Shown here one piece after another: positions 8,334 to 20,518 of a stretch of 38,539 nucleotides of DNA; positions within the stretch are counted from its first letter, which is position 1, and each line of letters starts with the position of its first letter. The stretch comes from Streptomyces naganishii JCM 4654. Lineage in GTDB: Bacteria > Actinomycetota > Actinomycetes > Streptomycetales > Streptomycetaceae. A program made the translations under genes and the position numbers. Location: NCBI RefSeq assembly GCF_014650575.1, contig NZ_BMVF01000034.1:1-38539 (forward strand). The letters are read 5' to 3'. The notes below the pieces were generated by a model, which searched no databases, was not told where the DNA came from, and saw nothing but the letters and a program-made list of their open reading frames with translations.

Positions 8334-8546
8334 GGGCGGCTCCCGGACTGTGCGCGTCGTATGCGTCGGTCCGCGCACGTGCTGGGGTGTGCGCGTGACG
8401 CGGCTGACAGGGACGATGCCATGTGATCGACTTTGACACCAGGGTGCCCGCCACACAGTCCGTGTCGTGAAGATGTGGTCCGGGCACGGGTGAACGGCAG
8501 TTGAACGACGCACACGCGGCGGCCCGTCGATGGCAGGGTGAGCAGC
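8334..8546. promoter_or_regulatory. Divergent promoter region of aacS and the GH31 gene
   Basis: This 213-bp gap has no plausible gene. A consensus TTGACA -35 stands at 8433-8438 toward the GH31 gene, but no good -10 follows at 16-18 bp (CACAGT at 8454-8459 is the nearest, at 15 bp). No clear palindrome was found. The assignment as promoter rests mainly on position. Confidence 0.35.
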
Positions 8547-10928
8547 ATGGACGGTCGTGACCTGGTGCGTTCGGTGAAGGCGGTCGGCTCGGCGGGGCCG
8601 GCACGGGGGCTGCGCACCGTGCGGGCCGCCTGGCGCCGGCGGCGCGCCGACGCCAAGGGGCTGCCCCCGCGCGGCGCGGAACGCGCGCGCGTGCCCGGCG
8701 CGGTGCGGGAGGCCGAGCCCGGGCCGGGAGGCGGTGTCATTCGTTTCAGCCGTTCGGAGCTGCGCATTCTCGTCGCCGTCAACGGAGCGGTGTTCTGGGG
8801 CTGGGACGGGGCGGGCCCCGAGCCGTCGTACGCGCTCGCCGGCCGCTGCCCGGAGCCGGACCCCCGCGCGGTGCTGGAACCGGACAAGGACGGCGGCTGG
8901 CGGGTGGTGGCCGAGCGGGTCACCGTCACGGTCTCGCGGCGCGGCGCGATCGAGGTGCGCACGCCCGGCGGCATCCCTCTGCGTCACGACCTGCCGCCCC
9001 GCTGGTGGGAGCCGGTGGGCGGCGGGCCGGCGCGCTGGACGCAGCGGTCGCAGGTGGCGGCCGACGCCCGGTTCTTCGGCTTGGGCGGGCGGGCGTCGGG
9101 GCCTCGGCTGCGCGACGGCGCCTACCGTCTGTGGAACACCGACCCGGGCCGGCCCTTCGGACCCGGCGAGGACCCTCTCCACATCACCATGCCGGTGCAA
9201 CTGGTCGTCGCGGACGCGGGCACGCACCTGGTGTTCCACGACAACTCCTGGGACGGCACCGTCGTCCTGCGCGAGGGCGAGGAGGGCGCCGGTTCGGGCC
9301 ATGACCGGGCCGGGACGAGCGAGCTGCGGATGGACGGCGGCCCGCTGCGCTGCTGGGTGGTCGTCGGCACTCCCGCGCGGGTGGCGCACACCTGGGCCTC
9401 GCTCACGGGCGCGCCGGCGCTGCCGCCCGCCTGGGCGCTGGGTCATCATCACGCGCGGTGGGGCTTCGGCGACGAGCAGGAGGTGCGCCGGATCGTGGCC
9501 GGCTACCACGAGCACGGGCTGCCCCTGGACGCCGTGCATCTGGGCATCGACCACTACGACGCGCACCAGGTGTTCACCGTCGACCAGGACCGCTTCCCCA
9601 AGCTGCCCGTGCTCGCCGAGGAGCTGCGGCGCGACGGGATACGTCTGGTGTCGATCGTCGGCCCGGCGGTCGCGGCCGCGCCCGGAAACCCCGTGTACGA
9701 CCAGGGAGCCGCCCAGGACGCCTTCGTGCGGGACGCCTCGGGAGCGGTCGCGCGGGGTGTCACGTGGCCCGGGGAGAGCGTCTTCCCCGACTTCACGCAC
9801 GCGCGCGTGCGGCAGTGGTGGGGCGGTCTGTACGAGGAGCGGCTGGCCCAGGGGTTCGCGGGCTTCTGGCACGACATGAACGAGCCCACCTCGTTCGCCG
9901 CCTTCGGGGAGACCACGCTGTCCCGCTCGTCGCGCCACGCCCTGGAGGGCCGGGGCGGGGATCATCGCGAGGCGCACAACGTCTACGGACTGTGCATGGC
10001 GCGGGCCGGCTACGAGGGGCTGCGGGCCCTGCTGCCCGGGGAGCGGCCGTTCGTCTTCTCGCGGTCGGGGTGGGCCGGGATGCAGCGCTTCGGCGGCGCC
10101 TGGTCGGGGGACGTGGCCACCGGCTGGCCGGGCCTGCGGGCGTCGCTGTCACTGGTGCTGGGGCTGGGGCTGTGCGGGGTGCCGTACTCGGGACCGGACG
10201 TGGGCGGGTTCGACGGCAGCCCGTCGCCGGAGCTGTACCTGCGCTGCCTCCAGATGGCGGCGTATCTGCCGCTGTTCCGGACGCACGCGGGTCCGCGGGC
10301 CGGGCGCCGGGAGCCGTGGGAGTTCGGTCCCGAGGTGCTGGAGCACGCGCGCGTGGCGCTCGTCGAGCGGCGCCGGCTGCTGCCCTACTTCGTGACGCTG
10401 TCGCACCTCGCGCGGCGCACCGGGGTGCCCTATGTGCGGCCCCTGTGGTGGAACACGCCGGAGGACCGCGCCCTGCGCGACTGCGGGGACGCGTTCCTGC
10501 TCGGCGACGCACTCCTGGTGGCGCCCGTGCTCGAGCCCGGGGTGGAGCGCAGGGCGGTGCGGCTGCCCCGTGGCCACTGGTACGACACGGCCACGGGCCG
10601 GGCGTACGAGGGGCCGGCACAGGTGGTGGTCGACGCCCCGCCGGGCCGGATCCCGGTGCTCGCCCGCGCGGGTGCCGTGATCCCGGTGAGGGGTGACGAC
10701 GGCGGTTCGGAGCTGGAGGTGTGGGCGCCCGTCTCCGGACGTGCCGGGGGCGGGCTGGTGGTGGCCGCCGCGGGCGACGGCTGGGAGGGGCCGGCGATCG
10801 AACGCTATGTCACCCGCCGGCAGGGCCGGCGGGTGGTCGTCGAGCGTGAGCGGGAGGACGGGGCCTGGGTGCCGCCGTCCCGCCCGGTGCGCGTGCGGGG
10901 GCTCGACGAGGGCACCGATCGGACGTAG
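8547..10928 (+). CDS. Glycoside hydrolase family 31 (alpha-glucosidase-like)
   Basis: A 793-residue GH31 enzyme, a retaining alpha-glycosidase acting on maltose-, isomaltose- or xyloside-type linkages. The catalytic nucleophile is D443 in WHDMNEPTSF and the acid/base is D522 in WSGDVATGW. The upstream sequence LDAVHLGIDHYD and the downstream GPDVGGFDGSPSPELYLRC also fit the barrel of this family. The first 65 residues are basic and arginine-rich without a signal peptide, so a cytoplasmic location is likely. The ATG at 8547 has AGGGTGAG just upstream; an in-frame GTG at 8538 lacks this. C-terminal beta domains are present. Exact substrate cannot be fixed from motifs. It ends 25 bp before the stop of the convergent NUDIX gene. 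Confidence 0.92.
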   Translation: MDGRDLVRSVKAVGSAGPARGLRTVRAAWRRRRADAKGLPPRGAERARVPGAVREAEPGPGGGVIRFSRSELRILVAVNGAVFWGWDGAGPEPSYALAGRCPEPDPRAVLEPDKDGGWRVVAERVTVTVSRRGAIEVRTPGGIPLRHDLPPRWWEPVGGGPARWTQRSQVAADARFFGLGGRASGPRLRDGAYRLWNTDPGRPFGPGEDPLHITMPVQLVVADAGTHLVFHDNSWDGTVVLREGEEGAGSGHDRAGTSELRMDGGPLRCWVVVGTPARVAHTWASLTGAPALPPAWALGHHHARWGFGDEQEVRRIVAGYHEHGLPLDAVHLGIDHYDAHQVFTVDQDRFPKLPVLAEELRRDGIRLVSIVGPAVAAAPGNPVYDQGAAQDAFVRDASGAVARGVTWPGESVFPDFTHARVRQWWGGLYEERLAQGFAGFWHDMNEPTSFAAFGETTLSRSSRHALEGRGGDHREAHNVYGLCMARAGYEGLRALLPGERPFVFSRSGWAGMQRFGGAWSGDVATGWPGLRASLSLVLGLGLCGVPYSGPDVGGFDGSPSPELYLRCLQMAAYLPLFRTHAGPRAGRREPWEFGPEVLEHARVALVERRRLLPYFVTLSHLARRTGVPYVRPLWWNTPEDRALRDCGDAFLLGDALLVAPVLEPGVERRAVRLPRGHWYDTATGRAYEGPAQVVVDAPPGRIPVLARAGAVIPVRGDDGGSELEVWAPVSGRAGGGLVVAAAGDGWEGPAIERYVTRRQGRRVVVEREREDGAWVPPSRPVRVRGLDEGTDRT

Positions 10929-10970
10929 CGGCCGTTCAGACGTAGCGGGCCCTTCAGACGTAGCGGCCGT
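10922..10970. repeat. Short tandem repeat spanning the two convergent stop codons
   Basis: GACGTAGCGG occurs three times at 10922, 10939 and 10957, as units of 17 and 18 bp plus a partial third. The first copy contains the stop codon of the GH31 gene and the last encodes the terminal residues of the NUDIX protein, just before its stop at 10954-10956. This looks like local slippage duplication at the gene ends. Confidence 0.75.
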
Positions 10971-11490
10971 CGAACCAGGCCCGCACGGCCAGGGTGTGCA
11001 GTGGGAAGGCGAGCTCCTGCGGCCTGCGCAGCAGGTGCCAGCCCTCCGTCTCGTCCGTGGCGGCCGAGCGCGGCAGCCCCTCCGCCGGGCGCTCCGGGAG
11101 CAGCCCGAAGAGGATCAGATGGCCGTCGGGCGAGCTCATCGCGTCGACGAGCCGCACGTCGCGGGCGGCGGCGTCGATGCCCGTCTCCTCCCTGAGTTCA
11201 CGGACGACGGCCTGGCGCCAGTCCTCGCGGTCGTCGATGTAGCCGCCCGGCAGGGCGATGCCCCCGCGCGCGGGGGCGATGGTGCGCGTGATGACGACCA
11301 GGGCGGTGCCCTTGGTGTCGTACACGGGCTGGAGGGCCACCGCGACCGGCAGCGGGTTGCGGTAGACCACGGCCCCGCAGGCCGGGCAGGTGCGGGGCCA
11401 ACCGGTGATGCCCTCTCCGTAGGGGGCTCCACAGCTCGAACAGTGGGAGTCCGGTCCGGAGTTGACAGTCAGGTGATGAGTTTCGGACAC
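10954..11490 (-). CDS. Zinc-ribbon NUDIX hydrolase
   Basis: A 178-residue NUDIX protein. An N-terminal zinc ribbon (CSSCGAPYG...CPACG, about residues 16-40) precedes the NUDIX fold. The box is complete: GGYIDDREDWRQAVVRELRE followed by ETGI. The box glutamates bind the Mg2+ that drives cleavage of a nucleoside diphosphate linked to a moiety X. The zinc ribbon plus box resembles the NADH-pyrophosphatase branch, but the protein is shorter than NudC, so the substrate is open. The GTG at 11490 is chosen because the family begins just before the zinc ribbon. A GGATACA -10-like element 8 bases upstream suggests a leaderless message. Convergent with GH31, divergent from the DUF35 gene. Confidence 0.88.
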   Translation of the reverse strand: MSETHHLTVNSGPDSHCSSCGAPYGEGITGWPRTCPACGAVVYRNPLPVAVALQPVYDTKGTALVVITRTIAPARGGIALPGGYIDDREDWRQAVVRELREETGIDAAARDVRLVDAMSSPDGHLILFGLLPERPAEGLPRSAATDETEGWHLLRRPQELAFPLHTLAVRAWFDGRYV

Positions 11491-11639
11491 GCGCGGACTG
11501 TATCCGATCAGACGGAGGACGTCTTCGGTCAGCCGGTTGAGGGGCCGGAGGCGGGCTCGACTGTGGCCGGATCTCGCCGCTGCGCAGTCGTCTTCGCACA
11601 GCTTGTGACTGTCGGTCTTCCGCAACCCGTGACACACTT

Positions 11640-11654
11640 CTGACGGCCCGTCAG
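11640..11654. promoter_or_regulatory. Palindromic operator before the DUF35-thiolase pair
   Basis: CTGACGG-C-CCGTCAG is a perfect 15-bp inverted repeat, 20 bp upstream of the DUF35 start. Its size and position are typical of a TetR-family operator overlapping the transcription start. No regulator gene of that type is in the window, so the repressor would act in trans. Role inferred. Confidence 0.6.
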
Positions 11655-11674
11655 CTGACGCGTCGGGAGGGGCT

Positions 11675-12142
11675 ATGTCACGTACACGCACACCCGTGGT
11701 GGCCGGCTGGTTCACCGGCGAGGGAGACGCCTTCCGGCTCCTGGGTACGCGCTGCTCGGCCTGCGCGTCGGTGTTCTTCCCGCGCGAGGACGGCCACTGC
11801 CGGAATCCGGGATGCCGCGGCGGGGAGCTCGAGGAGGTCCCGCTGTCCCGGCGCGGGCGGATCTGGTCGTACACGGACACCCGGTACCGCCCTCCGTCAC
11901 CCTATGTGAGCGATCCGGAACTCTCATGGGTGCCGTACGCGTTGATCGCTGTGGAGCTGGCAGCAGAACGGATCGTGGTACTCGGACAGGCGGCCGAGGG
12001 CGTCACCGTCGCCGACCTGGCCGTGGGGATGGAGGTGGAGGCCGTCCCGGGCGTGCTCTCCGAGGACGCGGAGACGACCTGGACGACATGGAAGTGGCGG
12101 CCCGCTGCGGGCGTGGACGGGACGACGGAGACGGGGGCGTGA
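11675..12142 (+). CDS. DUF35 / OB-fold zinc-ribbon protein, thiolase partner
   Basis: A 155-residue protein with the two-part DUF35 architecture: a rubredoxin-like zinc ribbon (CSAC near residue 28, then HCRNPGC about 18 residues later), followed by an OB-fold acyl-CoA-binding domain of small beta strands. Such proteins form complexes with thiolase-like enzymes; in steroid side-chain degradation a DUF35 domain is required by the aldolase Ltp2. Here the thiolase-family gene follows by 37 bp on the same strand, which supports an obligate pair. The ATG at 11675 has GGGAGGGG directly upstream. A palindromic operator candidate lies at 11640-11654. The substrate is unknown. No other steroid-degradation genes are in the window. 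Confidence 0.87.
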   Translation: MSRTRTPVVAGWFTGEGDAFRLLGTRCSACASVFFPREDGHCRNPGCRGGELEEVPLSRRGRIWSYTDTRYRPPSPYVSDPELSWVPYALIAVELAAERIVVLGQAAEGVTVADLAVGMEVEAVPGVLSEDAETTWTTWKWRPAAGVDGTTETGA

Positions 12143-12179
12143 AAGGGGGGCTCGAGGCGTGAGGACGGGGGGTGAGCGC

Positions 12180-13370
12180 GTGAGTGGGGACGTCGCGGTG
12201 CTGGGGGCTGGCATGCACCCCTGGGGGAAGTGGGGCCGGAGCTTCGTCGAGTACGGGGCGGCGGCGGCCCGCGCGGCCCTCGCCGACGCCGGGCTGGACT
12301 GGCGGGAGGTGGGGTCGATCGTCGGCGCCGGCACGGTGCGGGGCGGATATCCGGGCCATGTCGCCGGGGCGGCCTTCGCCAAGGCGCTCGGCTGGCAGGG
12401 CGCGCGGGTCACCACCGTGTACGCGGCGTGCGCGTCCGGGGCGCAGGCGGTCGCGGCCGCGCGGGCGCAGATCCTCGCGGGCCTCGCCGACGTGGTGCTG
12501 GTGGTGGGCGCCGACGCGACTCCCAAGGGGTTCTTCCGCCCGGCCGGCGGGGACCGTCCCGACGACCCGGACTGGCTGCGGTTCCGGCTCCTGGGGGCGA
12601 CCAATCCCGCCTACTTCGGGCTGTACGCGCGGCGGCGGATGGCGGTCCACGGCGACAGCCTGGACGACTTCGCGCGAGTGAAGGTGAAGAACGCCGCCAT
12701 GGGGGCGCTCAACCCCAACGCGCGCTACCGCAAGCCGGTCACCGCCGAGGAGGTCGCCGCCTCCGCGGTCGTCGCCGACCCGCTGCGGCTGCTCGACATC
12801 TGCGCGACCTCCGACGGAGGGGCGGCGCTGGTGCTGTGCAGTCTGGATTTCGCCCGCCGCCGGGGTGCCGCACGCCCCGTGCGCATACGCGCGGTGTCCA
12901 CGGTGACGCCGCGCTTCCCCAGCACGGTGCTCGACCTGCCCGACATCGCGACGGACTCCGCGGCCGGGGCGGATCCCGGCGGCGAGACCCTCCGGGCGTC
13001 GATCGCCCGTACCGCGTACGAGGAGGCGGGGTTCGGACCCGCGGACCTGTCCCTCGCCGAGGTCTACGACCTGTCCACCGCTCTGGAACTGCAGTGGTAC
13101 GAGGACCTGGGGCTGTGCGGGGAGGGCGAGGGCGCGAAACTGCTGCGCGAGGGCGTGACGGCCCCGGGCGGCCGTATCCCGGTGAACGTGAGCGGCGGGC
13201 TGGCCTCGTTCGGTGAGGCGGTCCCGGCGCAGGCGATCGCCCAGGTGTGCGAGCTGACCTGGCAGCTGCGCGGCGCGGCGGGCGACCGGCAGGTCGAGGG
13301 AGCGCGCGTGGGGATCACGGCGAACCAGGGACTGTTCGGACACGGTTCGGCGGTGGTCGCGGTGCGGTGA
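12180..13370 (+). CDS. Thiolase-family lipid-transfer-like protein (non-classical)
   Basis: A 396-residue thiolase-fold protein of the SCPx/Ltp-like group. The nucleophile region is kept (AACASGAQA, C84). The usual C-terminal GHP motif with the catalytic histidine is replaced by SGGLASFGEAVPAQA, where position 346 is glutamate. The usual second cysteine motif reads GLFGHGS. This suggests retro-aldol or other C-C bond chemistry, or acyl transfer by a different mechanism, rather than classic acetoacetyl-CoA thiolysis. It follows the DUF35 gene by 37 bp; partners of this kind work as heteromers. The GTG at 12180 is preferred because the thiolase fold begins directly after it; a GTG at 12159 would add seven residues. 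Both have G-rich ribosome sites. Confidence 0.85.
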   Translation: MSGDVAVLGAGMHPWGKWGRSFVEYGAAAARAALADAGLDWREVGSIVGAGTVRGGYPGHVAGAAFAKALGWQGARVTTVYAACASGAQAVAAARAQILAGLADVVLVVGADATPKGFFRPAGGDRPDDPDWLRFRLLGATNPAYFGLYARRRMAVHGDSLDDFARVKVKNAAMGALNPNARYRKPVTAEEVAASAVVADPLRLLDICATSDGGAALVLCSLDFARRRGAARPVRIRAVSTVTPRFPSTVLDLPDIATDSAAGADPGGETLRASIARTAYEEAGFGPADLSLAEVYDLSTALELQWYEDLGLCGEGEGAKLLREGVTAPGGRIPVNVSGGLASFGEAVPAQAIAQVCELTWQLRGAAGDRQVEGARVGITANQGLFGHGSAVVAVR

Positions 13371-13788
13371 GGCGGGCGGGCCGCCCTCGTCCGCCTTCGT
13401 TGCCGTCGGCCGCCTTGACGCTCCCTGTGCACAGGAGAACACTTCCCGTGTCGGTCGACATCGCCGTACATTCTCGGCGTATCCGGGCATGGCATCGCCC
13501 TGACACGGCCGCGGCTCCGGCCGCGAGGGGCACTCCTGCCCACCCCAACGGGGCGATGCGACGGCGACGGCGGGTTCGCCGTGGAGACCGGGCGGTGCCC
13601 GTTCCGTTCGGGCTGGGCGCACTCCTGTCGGTCATCCCGAGCAGTTTCCGGACAATGTGGGCCAAACTGATACCAGTAAGCGCGCAGCAGTGGAAAGCAG
13701 CAGACCGAACAGCAGACGTGACCGTTCCGACTCCAGGCCTCTTCGCCCTCCCCACGCAGCCTTCTGACCTCGCCACCAAGGGGTAGCC
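13371..13788 (+). promoter_or_regulatory. 418-bp leader region of glpK with possible promoter
   Basis: No convincing gene lies here; one open frame through it is arginine- and alanine-rich with no ribosome site. A possible promoter is TTGACG (13415-13420), an 18-bp spacer and ACACTT (13439-13444). A perfect 12-bp palindrome, CCTGTGCACAGG (13424-13435), lies inside that spacer. A second possible -10, GATACC, lies at 13669-13674, closer to glpK. The palindrome could be an operator for glycerol-responsive control. This is inference. Confidence 0.35.
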
Positions 13789-15309
<1,521 letters not shown>

Positions 15310-15326
15310 CCGCCCGCGGGAGGGAC

Positions 15327-15362
15327 GCGGCCCGTACCCCGGTCGGCGGGGGTACGGGCCGT
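15327..15362 (+). terminator. Hairpin terminator after glpK
   Basis: GCGGCCCGTACCCC (15327-15340) pairs with GGGGTACGGGCCGT (15349-15362), a 14-bp stem with one G-T wobble and an 8-nt loop, 18 bp after the glpK stop. It has no U tract. Confidence 0.8.
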
Positions 15363-15379
15363 ACCGGCGCGTCGGCCGG

Positions 15380-15405
15380 CCAGGTGCCGGCGGCCGGTCA
15401 CCTGG
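15380..15405 (-). terminator. Possible weak terminator after cvnD
   Basis: CCAGGTG (15380-15386) pairs with CACCTGG (15399-15405) around a 12-nt GC-rich loop, 24 bp downstream of the cvnD stop. The stem is short and the call is tentative. Confidence 0.35.
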
Positions 15406-15429
15406 TGGCGGCCGGACGGTGGTGGCCGG

Positions 15430-16015
15430 TCAGGTGGCGACGGTCTGCCGGCGTTCGGCCGCGCGGGCCATCGCGTGCTGGACGACCCCGATGAGGATCT
15501 CCTTGACCGACTCGCGGTCGCGGGCGTCGCACAGCAGCAACGGCACGCCGTCGTCCAGATCGAGGGCCTGGCGGACGTCCTGCTCCGGGTAGCGTGCGGC
15601 GCCCTCGAAGCAGTTGACGCCGACGACGAAGGGGATCGAGCGCCGCTCGAAGTAGTCCACGGCGGCGAAGCAGTCCTCCAGGCGCCGCGTGTCGGCCAGG
15701 ACGACCGCGCCGAGCGCGCCCTCGGACAGCTCGTCCCACATGAACCAGAACCGCTCCTGCCCGGGTGTCCCGAAGAGGTACAGCACCAGGTCCTCGCGCA
15801 GCGTGATACGGCCGAAGTCCATGGCCACGGTGGTGGTGTGCTTGCCCTCGACACCGCTGAGGTCGTCGACCGGGCGGCCCGCCTCGGTCAGCAGCTCCTC
15901 CGTGCGCAGCGGCCTGATCTCGCTGACGGCGCCGACGAGGGTCGTCTTGCCCACACCGAAGCCGCCGGCCACCAGGATCTTGAGCGTGACGGGCTCGACC
16001 GGGGGCTTGCCTCGC

Positions 16016-16035
<20 letters not shown>
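15430..16035 (-). CDS. cvnD: Conservon GTP-binding protein CvnD
   Basis: A 201-residue small GTPase-like protein, the last member of CvnA-B-C-D signalling operons of actinobacteria. The P-loop GGFGVGKT is at residues 24-31 and the switch-2 motif reads LFGTPGQERF. The base-recognition motif reads VGVNCFEG instead of NKxD, which is usual for this family. In the characterised conservon, CvnA-D form a membrane-associated complex likened to eukaryotic G-protein signalling, with CvnD as the nucleotide-binding switch. The ATG at 16035 lies 20 nt inside the end of the 5-oxoprolinase gene and has GGAG about nine bases upstream, so the two are translationally coupled. CvnD normally follows cvnC directly; here 3.6 kb separates them. 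Confidence 0.92.
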
Positions 16036-19654
<3,619 letters not shown>

Positions 19655-19678
19655 CTCACCACTCCGCATCCGCGCCGC

Positions 19679-20074
19679 TCACAGCGCCCGCAGGCCGTTG
19701 ATCACGTCGCGCAGAATGCTCTCGTCCGGCAGTTCCGCCGGTGGCACCGGGCGGTTGACGTGCACGTACTCCTCGTCCACGAGGTCGCCGACGAGGACGC
19801 GCACCACTCCGATGGGAAGGTCGAGTTCGGCGGCGAGCTCGGCGACCGACTGGGGGGTCCGCCGGCACAGTTCGACGATGTCGACGTGTTCGGGGGACAG
19901 CGCGTTGTCGGTCTCCGGATCGTCGACGTGGGGCTCGGTGACGACGACCGCGATCAGGTCGAGGCGGTGCTGGCCCGCGTGGCTGGTGCGGCCCCGGGTC
20001 ATGGCGTACGGACGGACCACCGGTCCGGCCTCGTCGTCGAACCAGTGGCTTCGTGCCTCACCGTCTGCGCTCAT
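19679..20074 (-). CDS. cvnC: Conservon protein CvnC (DUF742)
   Basis: A 131-residue DUF742 protein. The family has a winged-helix-like core, seen here in LSPEHVDIVELCRRTPQSVAEL and LDLPIGVVRVLVGDLVDEEYV, followed by the conserved end ESILRDVINGLRAL. In conservons CvnC is part of the membrane complex with CvnA, CvnB and CvnD; its biochemical role is unclear. The start is an ATG 9 bp after the cvnB stop. The next gene on the strand is the large 5-oxoprolinase, not cvnD. Confidence 0.92.
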   Translation of the reverse strand: MSADGEARSHWFDDEAGPVVRPYAMTRGRTSHAGQHRLDLIAVVVTEPHVDDPETDNALSPEHVDIVELCRRTPQSVAELAAELDLPIGVVRVLVGDLVDEEYVHVNRPVPPAELPDESILRDVINGLRAL

Positions 20075-20083
20075 GTCATCTCA

Positions 20084-20518
20084 CTACCCGCCGGAGGGCA
20101 GATCGGTGCGCGGAGCGGCCCCCAGATGCACGCCGACCCGCTTGACCAGCAGCGTCATCTCGTAGGCGACCTGTCCCACGTCGGAGTCGGCGTCGGACAG
20201 GACGGCCAGGCAGCTGCCGTCCCCGGCCGCGGTGACGAAAAGGAACGCCTCGTCGAGTTCGACGACCGTCTGCCGGACGCTGCCTGCCTCGAAGTGCCGG
20301 CCCACGCCCTTGGCCAGGCTGTGGAAGCCGGAGGCCACGGCGGCCAGGTGCTCGCTGTCCTCCCGGGTCAGGTCCTTCGACACCCCGGTCGGCAGTCCGT
20401 CACCGGAGAGCACGATGGCCTTGCGGATGCTGGCGACCCGGTCCACGAGATCGTCGAGGAGCCAGTTCAGCTGGGCCTTGTCGGTCGCGGCGTGACCGGT
20501 GGCCTTCGGTGCGGTCAT
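20084..20518 (-). CDS. cvnB: Conservon roadblock/LC7 protein CvnB
   Basis: A 144-residue roadblock/LC7-domain protein, the second gene of the conservon. The domain is recognisable from LNWLLDDLVDRVASIRKAIVLSGDGLPTG and the LAAVASGFHSLAKGVGRHFE stretch. Roadblock proteins form dimers that regulate small GTPases such as MglA and CvnD-type proteins, so CvnB probably acts on CvnD. Its ATG overlaps the cvnA stop in an ATGA (20515-20518), giving translational coupling. Length is typical for the family. Confidence 0.93.
   Translation of the reverse strand: MTAPKATGHAATDKAQLNWLLDDLVDRVASIRKAIVLSGDGLPTGVSKDLTREDSEHLAAVASGFHSLAKGVGRHFEAGSVRQTVVELDEAFLFVTAAGDGSCLAVLSDADSDVGQVAYEMTLLVKRVGVHLGAAPRTDLPSGG

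Noticed and set aside
8334..9977. Upstream extension of the aacS frame by over 500 codons on the minus strand
   Set aside because: The extension lies opposite the GH31 gene and adds low-complexity residues. The ATG at 8333 has a ribosome site and begins the family-conserved region.
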